Part shown: piece by piece, positions 50,672 through 58,819 of the stretch
Layout of the letters: the number at the start of each line of letters is the position of its first letter
How positions within the stretch are numbered: the first letter of the stretch is position 1
Source of the DNA: Roseobacter sp. SK209-2-6
GTDB lineage: Bacteria > Pseudomonadota > Alphaproteobacteria > Rhodobacterales > Rhodobacteraceae
Assembly (NCBI RefSeq): GCF_000169455.1
Contig: NZ_AAYC01000020.1
Span: 1 to 58,819, forward strand
Length of the DNA: 58,819 nucleotides
Direction: 5' to 3'
Notes under the pieces: generated by a model
What the model saw: only the letters and a program-made list of their open reading frames with translations
What the model was told of the DNA's origin: nothing
The model's database searches: none
Translations under genes and position numbers: made by a program

Positions 50672-51385
50672 TTACTCGGGCTCAATCAGGTCAAACACCA
50701 CCTGCACAGAGTAAGAGAACTCCAGTTCTCCCGCTTCGACGGGCATCGCACTGCTGCGCATCATCTCCATTGCCATGGCAGGGCGGCCCCCCCCAGCCCC
50801 GTGATCCGTGATGAGGCGCACGGGCCCAAGTTCCAGCCCCGCCGCCGTGGCAAGATCCACCGCTTTTTTGAAGGCATCTTCCATCGCACGATTGCGCAAT
50901 TGCTCATCAAGGGCGCTTTGATCTGAAACCGAAAAGCGTAGTCCCTGAAACTGGTTGGCGCCAGCTTGCAAGACATGATCCAGAACCCCGCCCAGACGAT
51001 CCAGATCGCGCACCCGGAGCATCAAGGTGTTTGAGGCAGAGAAGCCCGTGATACGCCGGTCTCCTCCGCTGTCATAGGACCCCGATTTCGACCAGATAGG
51101 ATTGAGAGAAATCTGGCTGGTCTGCAAATCTCCCCCTTCGATGCCCAGAGCTCTCAGCGCTGAGATCACCTCTGTCATGTCACTTGAGACCTGCCGCATG
51201 GCCAGGCTCGCCTCTTCTGCATGATGCGTCACACCCAGCGAGATGACCGCTTGATCAGGCGCGATCTCGATCTGGCCCTGTCCGGTCACCGTCACCTCAC
51301 GGCGCAGAGGCTCATCTGCAGCAGCCAAAGGCCCGGCCATCAGGCCTGCCGCCAGAACAGCCGCCAAAAATGTCTTTGTTTTCAT
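50672..51385 (-). CDS. SIMPL-domain periplasmic protein
   Basis: The ATG at 51385 has AAGGAG upstream, so the 237-aa product starts MKTKTFLAAVLAAGLMAGPL, a signal peptide (cleavage near AAA at about 23). The mature part is the SIMPL (YggE-like) fold, with REVTVTGQGQIEIAPDQAVI and the later SGSYDSGGDRRITGFSASNT. SIMPL proteins act in the periplasm or outer membrane, and YggE reduces oxidative stress in E. coli. Monocistronic. Confidence 0.88.
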   Translation of the reverse strand: MKTKTFLAAVLAAGLMAGPLAAADEPLRREVTVTGQGQIEIAPDQAVISLGVTHHAEEASLAMRQVSSDMTEVISALRALGIEGGDLQTSQISLNPIWSKSGSYDSGGDRRITGFSASNTLMLRVRDLDRLGGVLDHVLQAGANQFQGLRFSVSDQSALDEQLRNRAMEDAFKKAVDLATAAGLELGPVRLITDHGAGGGRPAMAMEMMRSSAMPVEAGELEFSYSVQVVFDLIEPE

Positions 51386-51561
51386 AAAACAGACTCCTTT
51401 TGATCTTTTCAGCATGTGGCATGCAATTTCTTGCCGGCAAGGGGAAAGCCCCGTCTTTTCCTTCCCCTCGGCGGAGTCCTGCTTTATGATCCGTCGCAAT
51501 AGCCTGAAAATGGACTCGTCGCGGTCCGGGCAACGATGATTTTGGATGGTTTGACCGCAAT

Positions 51562-54030
51562 ATGAAACCGGGCTTTGCACTTTCTCTTTCCGCAGAAGGT
51601 ATTGTTCTGCTGCACCGCGCTGCCGGAGGCTGGCGCAATGTCGGGCAGGTTCCTCTGGAAGCGGCCGATCTCCCCAGTGATCTTGCGGCGTTGAAAGCCA
51701 AAGGGGAAGCTCTGGAGCCTGGCGGGACCTGCAAACTGATCATCCCAAATGATCAAATTCGTTATCTCAGCATCGATACCAACGGGGCTAGTGCATCAAC
51801 TTGCCGCGACATGGCACGACAGGCTTTGGAAGGGGCTACCCCCTATCCGGTGGATGAGCTGGCCTTTGACCTCTCTGAGGATGGCAACCAGACACATATT
51901 GCAGCTGTCGCGCTGGAAACCCTTACCGAAGCCGAGAGCTTTGCGGTGAGCAATGGCTTTACTCCGGCCTCCTTTGTTGCCGCACCCGGTGATATGGGCT
52001 TTTTGGGAGAACCCTTCTTTGGTCCTACCGCTGCTATTGGCACCACGCTTGTTGAAGCGGATGGCATTGCGGTTGTCGATATTGGACCTGCCGAGATCCC
52101 AGTTCCTGCCGCACCCGCCACCAAGTCCGCGGACAAAGTTGACCCGCCTAAAGAAAGCGTCAACGCAGAAAAAGGCAATGCCTCTGGCACAGCGGAAGAG
52201 GCAGGAGCTGACGAGGCCGACGATCTACCCATAGCGGGCTTTAGCAGCCGCAGACGTCGCCCAGCCGCAGACGCGGGTGAAAAATCTGGCGCCGCGCCGA
52301 GCCTGCAAGGCGTGCGCAAGACCACTCCGGAAGTGACCAGCTCCGCCGCAACGCCTGCGGTCAAAACACCTGCTGGATCTAACAAAACACCGGTGGGCCC
52401 GGCCAGCAAACCCACGCCCCCCTCGACTCCATCGAAAAAAGCGCCCGCTCCGAACCCTGGCAAAGGGTCTTCGGCAGTGGCACCACCACCGGTAACGCCC
52501 CCTGCGGCTGTTAGCGCTTCCCCCCCCAACATGGCCGCAAGTGTTGCTGTTGTTGCCAAAGCTGCAGATGGCGTGGCTCCTTCAGCTACCATTGCGATTG
52601 AGGACCCCACACAGCTTGAACACAAAGCCCAACGGGGCAAGCCCCGTTTCCTCGGGCTGTTCCTGACAGCAGCGCTCTTACTCTTTATGGCGGTGATTGC
52701 GGCATTTGCGCTCTTTTCTCCAACCGGCTTTTTCTCTTCGCCCGAGCCGGGTCAACAGAGTCAACCAGAGCAGGTAGAAACCCTGCCCGCCCAAGAGACA
52801 GATGGTGAAGAGATCCTCGAAAACGATCCTGCGGAATTGCCCAATGCGATTTCTCCGCAAGAGGATATAGAGATCGGGATTGCGCCACAGGTCAGCGCTC
52901 TGCCGGATCAGCCAGATCCAGGCATTTCAGAGCTGGCCGAGCAGGCGCAACCGGAGACTGCCCCGGACCCGGATTCCCAGTCAAGCACGGATCAAGCCGT
53001 GCTTGATGCGTTAGTGGACCCGGAAAATGACCTGTTTTTGGAAGACAGCCTTGAAGAGGCCGAAACAGCCGCCGAAGCCTTTGCGGCTTTGGATCAGGCT
53101 GCTCGCTATGCGGCCACAGGAATTTGGTCAGAAGCGCCAACCATGGAGGACGCCCCTGCCCTGGTCGATTTGGACAACATCTATGTTGCATCAATCGACA
53201 ATGCCAATCTGTCGCAGGATGCAGTGGCCCTGCCCGCATCGGATGGGTTTGACCCTGACGCGGCCCCTGGGGTGCAAAGTTCACCGGCGGCGGCGGGCAA
53301 TGCCTTTGAGCTGGACGAACGCGGCTTGGTAATCGCAACGCCCGAAGGCACGCTCAATCCCGATGGTGTTCTCGTCTACCTTGGACGGCCAGAGGTGGTC
53401 CCTCCCCCAACGCCAGAGCGTGCAGATCCGGCAACGGTAGCTGAAGAAGCAGAGGCAGAACGCCTTGCAGTGCTGTCCAAACTGCGGCCGCGCCTGCGCC
53501 CTGGCGACCTCATCGAACGTGCGGAACGTGCGCAACTGGGCGGGCTTAGCCGTGAAGAACTGTCCAAAGTGCGCCCAAAGCTGCGCCCCCAGAGTTTGAA
53601 AACAGAAGAGCAAGAAAACCAACCGGTGAGCGCCCTTGCCGTCACCACATCCGCATCACCCCGAGCACGTCCCGCCAACTTTGCCAATCTGGTTGATCGC
53701 GCGACCCGTCAACAGGCCAATTCCGCAACCGCCGCTGCTGCAGTTGCCACCGTTGCGCCTGCCACCGTAACACCTTCGATCCCCAGCTCTGCCTCTGTGG
53801 CACGCCAGGCCACCTTGAACAACGCCATCAACCTGCGCCGCCTCAACTTGATTGGTGTCTATGGCAATCCTTCAAATCGAAGCGCCTTGATCCGCATGCC
53901 AAGCGGGCGCTTCCGCAAGGTACAGGTCGGCGACCGGCTTGACGGCGGCAAGGTTATTGCGATTAGCGAAACTCAGCTTCGCTATGAAAAACGCGGTAAA
54001 AGCACCACGTTGAAGATGCCGGGGGGCTAA
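51562..54030 (+). CDS. PilM-like/TM/PilP-like fusion protein, 822 aa
   Basis: The product has an N-terminal domain (about 1-170) that looks like a PilM/GspL-type actin-like fold (LSLSAEGIVLLHRAAGGW). A long Pro/Ala/Lys-rich disordered part follows (about 175-330), then one transmembrane helix (FLGLFLTAALLLFMAVIAAF, about 362-381), an acidic periplasmic linker, and a C-terminal PilP/GspC-like domain (LIGVYGNPSNRSALIRMPSG, about 764-783). RPRLRP and RPKLRP repeats occur at about 637-675. A bridge from cytoplasm to periplasm is implied. No other pilus genes lie nearby. Divergent from SIMPL. Confidence 0.65.
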   Translation: MKPGFALSLSAEGIVLLHRAAGGWRNVGQVPLEAADLPSDLAALKAKGEALEPGGTCKLIIPNDQIRYLSIDTNGASASTCRDMARQALEGATPYPVDELAFDLSEDGNQTHIAAVALETLTEAESFAVSNGFTPASFVAAPGDMGFLGEPFFGPTAAIGTTLVEADGIAVVDIGPAEIPVPAAPATKSADKVDPPKESVNAEKGNASGTAEEAGADEADDLPIAGFSSRRRRPAADAGEKSGAAPSLQGVRKTTPEVTSSAATPAVKTPAGSNKTPVGPASKPTPPSTPSKKAPAPNPGKGSSAVAPPPVTPPAAVSASPPNMAASVAVVAKAADGVAPSATIAIEDPTQLEHKAQRGKPRFLGLFLTAALLLFMAVIAAFALFSPTGFFSSPEPGQQSQPEQVETLPAQETDGEEILENDPAELPNAISPQEDIEIGIAPQVSALPDQPDPGISELAEQAQPETAPDPDSQSSTDQAVLDALVDPENDLFLEDSLEEAETAAEAFAALDQAARYAATGIWSEAPTMEDAPALVDLDNIYVASIDNANLSQDAVALPASDGFDPDAAPGVQSSPAAAGNAFELDERGLVIATPEGTLNPDGVLVYLGRPEVVPPPTPERADPATVAEEAEAERLAVLSKLRPRLRPGDLIERAERAQLGGLSREELSKVRPKLRPQSLKTEEQENQPVSALAVTTSASPRARPANFANLVDRATRQQANSATAAAAVATVAPATVTPSIPSSASVARQATLNNAINLRRLNLIGVYGNPSNRSALIRMPSGRFRKVQVGDRLDGGKVIAISETQLRYEKRGKSTTLKMPGG

Positions 54031-54078
54031 ATAGCAGGGCATTCGCCCGCGCTTTGCCACCTAAGCTAGCAAGATCAA

Positions 54079-54104
54079 AAAAGCGGGGCATCGGCCCCGC
54101 TTTT
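54079..54104. terminator. Bidirectional terminator between fusion gene and hpd
   Basis: AAAAGCGGGGC (54079-54089) pairs with GCCCCGCTTTT (54094-54104), with ATCG loop, an A-tract before and a T-tract after. It serves both converging genes. Confidence 0.85.
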
Positions 54105-54124
54105 GTTTTTGCACTGATGTGCAC

Positions 54125-55225
54125 TCATTCCGCGGCGGTGATTTCTCCGTTGGCGATCTGTTCACGCTCAATCGATTCAAAAAGCGCCTTGAAGTTGCCT
54201 TCGCCAAACCCGTCGTCGCCTTTGCGCTGGATGAACTCAAAGAAAATCGGGCCAATCACGGTTTTTGAAAAGATCTGCAGCAGGATCTTTGTTTCGCCAC
54301 CGTCCACAACGCCTTCACCATCTATCAGGATGCCATGTTTCATCATCCGATCCAGTGGCTCTTCGTGGCCCACAACGCGCTCGTGGCTCATATCATAATA
54401 GGAAGCCGGAGGCGCGGGCATATACTGGATACCGCGATCCGAAATCTCATCAGTAGCTTCGTAGATATCCTCGCTTCCGACAGCGATATGCTGGATCCCC
54501 TCGCCCTTATACTTTTTCAGATAAGAAACGATCTGTCCGGTCTCACCGCGGTCTTCATTGATCGGAATCCGAATCCGGCCACAGGGTGAGGTCAAGGCAC
54601 GGCTCAGAAGACCGGTGAATTTACCCTCGATATCGAAAAACCTAATCTCCTTGAAGTTGAACAGCTCTCCGTAAAACTTGAACCACTTATCCATGTTCCC
54701 TTTGTAAACATTATGGGTGAGGTGATCGAGGTAGTAGAAGCCGACTCCCCGTGGCTTGGATTGCTTCAGCCATTCGAACTCTTCGTTGTAGGGCGAGGTG
54801 TCATAATACTGGTCAATGAAGTAAAGGAGCGAGCCTCCGATGCCCTTGATCGCGGGCACATCCATTGTCTTATCATCACCCTCATAAGGTTCTGCACCCT
54901 TGGCAACAGCATGTTCAAACGCCTTTTGGGCATCAACAACACGCCAGCCCATGGAAGGGGCGCAGGGGCCGTGTTCCGCTACAAAGCCAGCGGCAAAGCT
55001 GTTTGCCTCTGCATTGAGGATATAGGTGATATCCCCCTGCTGCCAAAGTTCGATACCCGGCTTACGTTTGTGCCGAGCCACCATTTCATAGCCCATCTGC
55101 GTAAACAGCACCCGCAGTTCATCCGGGTTTTGGCTGGAAAACTCAACAAATTCAAACCCATCCGTTCCAGCGGGGTTCTCTTCGCTGATCACTGATTTTG
55201 GTGCGTTATGGGGGAATGGTCCCAT
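54125..55225 (-). CDS. hpd: 4-hydroxyphenylpyruvate dioxygenase
   Basis: The 366-aa protein has the two vicinal-oxygen-chelate halves of HppD. Iron ligands fit the His in YLDHLTHNV, the His in IQHIAVGS and the Glu in FFEFIQRKGD; C-terminal FGEGNFKALFESIEREQ is typical. The enzyme converts 4-hydroxyphenylpyruvate to homogentisate in tyrosine catabolism in the cytoplasm. The start ATG 55225 has AGGAGG. It is divergent from an Lrp/AsnC gene, its likely regulator. Confidence 0.95.
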   Translation of the reverse strand: MGPFPHNAPKSVISEENPAGTDGFEFVEFSSQNPDELRVLFTQMGYEMVARHKRKPGIELWQQGDITYILNAEANSFAAGFVAEHGPCAPSMGWRVVDAQKAFEHAVAKGAEPYEGDDKTMDVPAIKGIGGSLLYFIDQYYDTSPYNEEFEWLKQSKPRGVGFYYLDHLTHNVYKGNMDKWFKFYGELFNFKEIRFFDIEGKFTGLLSRALTSPCGRIRIPINEDRGETGQIVSYLKKYKGEGIQHIAVGSEDIYEATDEISDRGIQYMPAPPASYYDMSHERVVGHEEPLDRMMKHGILIDGEGVVDGGETKILLQIFSKTVIGPIFFEFIQRKGDDGFGEGNFKALFESIEREQIANGEITAAE

Positions 55226-55277
55226 CCTGTAATCCTCCTTGGGGCACGGCAGAGCCCTGGGTGCTGTTCACATCCAG

Positions 55278-55313
55278 AATAACGCACATCAAATGCATGT
55301 TTTGCGCATTATT
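55278..55313. promoter_or_regulatory. 36-bp dyad between hpd and its regulator
   Basis: AATAACGCACATC on the left mirrors GCGCATTATT on the right, with ATGCAT exactly at the centre (55293-55298). Long A+T-rich dyads of this sort are typical Lrp/AsnC sites. It lies between the divergent starts. Confidence 0.55.
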
Positions 55314-55381
55314 TGACAGTTGCTCGCATATCTGCGCGTAATTTCCGCACCCTTTCCTGATTTACTGTAAGAAACACGCAC

Positions 55382-55837
55382 ATGCTTGACCCCACAGACA
55401 CCCGCCTTCTTGCAGCTCTGCAGAAGAATGCTCATCTAACCGCGCAGGAACTGGGGGATTTGCTTAATCTCTCACCCAGTCAGGCCGGAAGGCGTCGGCA
55501 GAGGCTGGAAGCGGATGGCTTCATCGAGGCCTATTGCGCCAGGCTGGATCCTCAAAAACTGGGCCTGGTTGTCCAGGGTTTCATCCAGGTGAACCTAAGC
55601 AGCCATGGCCCCGAACAATCCGCCAGCTTTGCCACCCTGGTGCGCAGCAATGCTGAAATCACCTCTGCCTGGACCATGACCGGAGAAGCAGATTATCTCT
55701 TGCGGATCTACTGCCGGGATCTGCAGGCATTGAACCGTCTGATCCATGAGGTCCTTTTGCCACATCCTGCTGTAGCAAGAGTACAGAGCCAGATCGTTAT
55801 GGCTCAATTAAAACGGGATGCACCCTTGCCGACTTAA
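55382..55837 (+). CDS. Lrp/AsnC-family regulator (likely of hpd)
   Basis: The 151-aa protein has an AsnC-type HTH (LTAQELGDLLNLSPSQAGRR, about residues 18-37) and the RAM ligand domain (VVQGFIQVNLSSHGP and AWTMTGEADYLLRI). It would regulate tyrosine catabolism with phenylalanine/tyrosine or hydroxyphenylpyruvate as ligand, as in HpdR-type systems. Divergent from hpd across the dyad at 55278. Confidence 0.88.
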   Translation: MLDPTDTRLLAALQKNAHLTAQELGDLLNLSPSQAGRRRQRLEADGFIEAYCARLDPQKLGLVVQGFIQVNLSSHGPEQSASFATLVRSNAEITSAWTMTGEADYLLRIYCRDLQALNRLIHEVLLPHPAVARVQSQIVMAQLKRDAPLPT

Positions 55838-55897
55838 CCAGAATAGAAGGTTTGTCGATTATCAAAAGCCTGCCCACTTTAGAAATGGAACACAGCA

Positions 55898-57118
55898 TTG
55901 TCTTTTGTTGATCGTCGCATCGAATCTCGCCCCTCGACTGGTGAAGCCCCTTTCGGCTTACATGAGGTGTTCTTTTCCCGCACGGATGAACGTGGTGTCA
56001 TCCAAGCCGGGAACTATGTCTTCAAGCGCGTTGCCAACTATGAATGGGAAGACCTGATAGGCGCGCCACATAAGGTTATTCGCCATCCAGAGATGCCACG
56101 CGGCGTATTCCAGCTATTTTGGGATACCCTAAAACGAGGGGAGAGCATTGGCGCCTATGTGAAAAACAAAGCAAAAGACGGTTTGTACTATTGGGTGTTT
56201 GCTGTAGTCGTTCCCTGCCGTGGCGGTTTCCTCTCTGCACGCATTCGCCCCAGCAGCGCCTTGTTTGAGGAAGTCAAACAAGCCTATGCAGAGCTACTCC
56301 AAGCGGAGCAAAACGGCGGGATCGATCCGGAAGAAAGCGCCGAACAATTGATGAACTGGATCTCGGAAAAAGGCTTTGAGAGCTATCATCAGTTTGCCGC
56401 ACATGCGCTGAGCTCTGAACTCATGGCGCGGGACGAGGGCCTGGGCAAGCCTAAGGATTTGAAGATCTCCGATCTGCACAAAATGCTGCGCAACTCGGAA
56501 ACCCTGGTGTCAGAGACGCGAGGCCTGATCAAAGATTTTGATGCAATGCACACGATACCGCATAACCTGCGAGTGATTGCTTCTCGTATCGAGCCCTCGG
56601 GGGGGCCGGTCACTGTTTTGTCCCAGAACTATGGCGCTATGTCGCGCGAGATGTCTGATTGGTTTGCCACCCATGTCATGGGGGAAAACAGCAATTTCAC
56701 AACTATCAAGATGGCAGTGAACAACAGCCTTTTTGTCGAAGGCATGGCCCGCATACTGACCGAATGCGAAGCACAACTGAAGAATGAACGCCGCAGTCTT
56801 GGCGATATCGACATGCCAGCCGAGCGAAAGATCCTGAGTAGTCTGGTGCAAAAGGAAACGAAACGCGCGCAGAAGAGCATGAAGGAGGTCGATCATGAGG
56901 CCGACCGCATCATGCGCGCCTGTCAGGTCATGCATCGCCAGTTTCTTGGCCTCAGCTCCACCCGAGTGCTGTGTAAGATTGAAAGCGCGCGCCTACCGGA
57001 ATCCGGTGAAACCCTATCTGACATCATTGATCAGCTTGGCATCTTCCAAGAGCGTATTTCCCAGCGCTTGGATAATATCAGCAAACTCAGCAATGAAATT
57101 CGGATGCTAGATCAGTAA
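55898..57118 (+). CDS. PAS-domain signalling protein
   Basis: The first in-frame start seen is TTG 55898 (406 aa), with no good ribosome site, so the start is uncertain. Residues about 20-120 form a PAS domain of the Aer type (NYVFKRVANYEWEDLIGAPH, then IRHPEMPRGVFQLFWDTLKR). The rest is helical (about 140-400), without HAMP or kinase motifs. It could bind flavin or heme and sense redox or oxygen. No chemotaxis operon nearby. It is a roseobacter-type protein, as far as I can recall. Confidence 0.75.
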   Translation: MSFVDRRIESRPSTGEAPFGLHEVFFSRTDERGVIQAGNYVFKRVANYEWEDLIGAPHKVIRHPEMPRGVFQLFWDTLKRGESIGAYVKNKAKDGLYYWVFAVVVPCRGGFLSARIRPSSALFEEVKQAYAELLQAEQNGGIDPEESAEQLMNWISEKGFESYHQFAAHALSSELMARDEGLGKPKDLKISDLHKMLRNSETLVSETRGLIKDFDAMHTIPHNLRVIASRIEPSGGPVTVLSQNYGAMSREMSDWFATHVMGENSNFTTIKMAVNNSLFVEGMARILTECEAQLKNERRSLGDIDMPAERKILSSLVQKETKRAQKSMKEVDHEADRIMRACQVMHRQFLGLSSTRVLCKIESARLPESGETLSDIIDQLGIFQERISQRLDNISKLSNEIRMLDQ

Positions 57119-57231
57119 GCGCCTATCAATCGCGCGGCCTACCCGTGCCGACATAGAACAAACATAAAATTGCGAGCCCTGGTTGCGGTAATACTGTTGC
57201 CAAGATTCCAAGGGCTTGCGATAGTTTTCCG

Positions 57232-58819
57232 ATGGAAACGTTTCTTTACCAGGCCTCGATTTACCTTGCAGCAGCAGTCATCGCCGTGCCCCTGGCCTCG
57301 CGCCTTGGGCTTGGCTCTGTCCTGGGCTATCTAGCTGCCGGTATCATCATCGGCCCGGTTTTGGGCCTGGTGGGGTCCGAAACTGCAGATCTGCAGCATT
57401 TTGCCGAATTCGGCGTTGTTATGATGCTGTTTCTCATCGGGCTCGAGCTCGATCCGCGCGCACTCTGGGCGATGCGGCACAAGCTGATTGGACTAGGCGG
57501 ACTGCAGGTTGTCCTCAGCACACTTGCGCTGATGGCCGCCGCCATGGCTGCGGGAGAGACGATCCAGGTCAGTCTTGCCATCGGTCTTGCGCTTTCGCTC
57601 TCTTCGACCGCGATTGTTTTGCAGACCCTTTCTGAAAAAGGGCTGATGCAGACTGGTGGCGGTCGCTCTTCCTTTTCGGTCCTGCTTACGCAGGACATTG
57701 CGGTCATCCCAATTCTGGCTTTCCTACCTCTATTAGCCAGCGGGGCTACGCCCCATATCAGCAATGATGGATCCATTGCGCGCAATGATGCTTCAGGCCA
57801 TGGCGCGGAGAGCCATCACGCTTTATCATTGGTCGAAGGGTTGCCTGGCTGGGCCGTCACCCTGACAACCATTGGCATGATCGCCGTGATCATTCTGGCG
57901 GGCTTCTATCTGACCCGTCCATTGTTCCGTTTTATTCACGCTGCCAACCTGCGTGAAATGTATACCGCCCTAGCCCTGCTGATTGTTGTCGGAATTTCCT
58001 TCCTGATGACTCTGGTTGGGCTTTCTCCGGCGCTTGGCGCCTTTCTTGCGGGCGTGGTTTTGGCCAACTCCGAGTTCCGCCATGAACTCGAAAGCGATCT
58101 CAACCCCTTCAAGGGGCTTTTGCTGGGGCTGTTTTTCATCACCGTTGGTGCCGGTATCAACTACCGCCTGTTCCTCGCCAGCCCTGGCGACCTGATTGGC
58201 CTTGCGCTGCTTGTGATCATTGCCAAGGGCGTAATCCTCTACTTCGTTGGTAAGGCCTTTGGACTAAAGGGGCGCAACCACTGGCTCTTCACGCTCAGCC
58301 TGGCGCAGGCGGGGGAGTTTGGTTTTGTTTTGCTGGCCTTCTCACGGCAGCAGAATGTAATCCCCGGCCCGCTGGCCGAAAAGCTTCTGCTGATCATTGC
58401 GCTTTCGATGCTGATCACACCTCTGCTGTTTATCATCTATGACCTGCTCTCGCACCGTATGGGAGGGGAAACACGGGTCGAACACGAACCGGATGAGATT
58501 GACGAGGAAGGGCCTGTGATCATCGCAGGCATCGGTCGCTTTGGTCAGATCGTCAACCGCCTGGTCCGTGCGAGTGGTTTCAAAACGATCCTGCTGGACA
58601 ACAATATGCGCGCCGTGCAGCTGATGCGGCGCTTTGGGGTCAAGAGTTTCCTGGGGGATCCAACCCGGCCAGAACTTCTGAAAGCCGCCGGAATTGCCAA
58701 AGCACGCGTGCTGGTGGTGGCACTGGATGATCCGGTCAACACCGTCAAGATGGTCGCCTATGTTAAACGCACCTACCCTCATGTTCACATCGTCGCCCGC
58801 GCCTATGACCGCAACCATG
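57232..58819 (+). CDS. Kef-type CPA2 cation/proton antiporter, partial
   Basis: The frame runs from ATG 57232 off the right edge (529 codons seen). It has about 12 hydrophobic helices: VLGYLAAGIIIGPVLGLV, FLIGLELDPRALWAMRHK, then the core SLSSTAIVLQTL and LTQDIAVIPIL, and later LGAFLAGVVLANSEFRHELE. After residue about 420 a TrkA-N-like NAD-binding domain begins (GPVIIAGIGRFGQIVNRLVR). It should exchange potassium or sodium for protons. The remaining C-terminus lies outside the window. Confidence 0.92.
   Translation, partial: METFLYQASIYLAAAVIAVPLASRLGLGSVLGYLAAGIIIGPVLGLVGSETADLQHFAEFGVVMMLFLIGLELDPRALWAMRHKLIGLGGLQVVLSTLALMAAAMAAGETIQVSLAIGLALSLSSTAIVLQTLSEKGLMQTGGGRSSFSVLLTQDIAVIPILAFLPLLASGATPHISNDGSIARNDASGHGAESHHALSLVEGLPGWAVTLTTIGMIAVIILAGFYLTRPLFRFIHAANLREMYTALALLIVVGISFLMTLVGLSPALGAFLAGVVLANSEFRHELESDLNPFKGLLLGLFFITVGAGINYRLFLASPGDLIGLALLVIIAKGVILYFVGKAFGLKGRNHWLFTLSLAQAGEFGFVLLAFSRQQNVIPGPLAEKLLLIIALSMLITPLLFIIYDLLSHRMGGETRVEHEPDEIDEEGPVIIAGIGRFGQIVNRLVRASGFKTILLDNNMRAVQLMRRFGVKSFLGDPTRPELLKAAGIAKARVLVVALDDPVNTVKMVAYVKRTYPHVHIVARAYDRNH

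Noticed and set aside
1-58819. CRISPR array
   Set aside because: No regularly spaced direct repeats with unique spacers and no cas genes were seen.

Overview
The window looks like a large accessory island joined to a stretch of core chromosome from an alphaproteobacterium, most likely a Rhodobacteraceae (Roseobacter-group) species. The basis is family-level recognition of the right-hand genes (an HppD/Lrp pair, MetY, a SIMPL protein, a Kef-type antiporter), the tRNA sequences and the codon use. No species is claimed.

Layout. (1) 1-6.6 kb, minus strand: an XRE regulator with an operator, a single-polypeptide type ISP restriction-modification enzyme, an unknown 335-aa protein and the start of a membrane protein. 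(2) 6.66-8.9 kb: four tightly overlapping small genes (zinc ribbon/membrane, unknown, RHH, secreted) and a metallophosphoesterase. (3) 9.0-11.1 kb: ArsR regulator divergent from a frameshifted NIPSNAP gene, an ABM monooxygenase and a LysE exporter. (4) 11.6-13.8 kb: a MobV-like gene with a degenerate active site and an HTH replication-type gene carrying internal repeats. (5) 13.86-25.5 kb: a probable 11.6-kb integrative element between 19-bp copies of the tRNA-Cys 3' end. It holds a tyrosine integrase, a NucS-like nuclease, type III Res and Mod, a candidate HUH protein next to a nested palindrome, a serine resolvase and an unknown two-gene pair. (6) 25.7-33.2 kb: GIY-YIG and DUF3883 nucleases, then a mobilizable-element block (integrase, small regulators, KfrA-like protein, MobA/MobL relaxase, MobC-like protein). 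(7) 33.25-39.1 kb: a 1269-aa SIR2 protein between an IS-end-like palindrome and an IS3 copy that truncates another integrase. (8) 39.1-46.4 kb: small secreted proteins, remnants of IS66 and of a tRNA-fMet-like sequence, a MarR-controlled EF-hand/cytochrome b561/flavodoxin-reductase-like operon, a second decayed IS3 copy, a serine-recombinase tail and tRNA-Thr, which marks the island edge. (9) 46.6-58.8 kb: core genes for sulfur amino acid synthesis, tyrosine catabolism, a PilM/PilP-like fusion, a PAS protein and a cation/proton antiporter.

Taken together, at least three nuclease- or NADase-based defence loci (type ISP, type III plus DUF5655, SIR2) and two further nuclease genes sit among layered integrases, relaxases and IS copies. 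Repeated insertion beside tRNA genes followed by decay explains the truncated recombinases and att fragments. The best candidates for undescribed biology are the 23.47-25.05 kb gene pair, the HUH-like gene with its concentric palindrome, and a 41-bp palindromic sequence found twice in one transposase gene.
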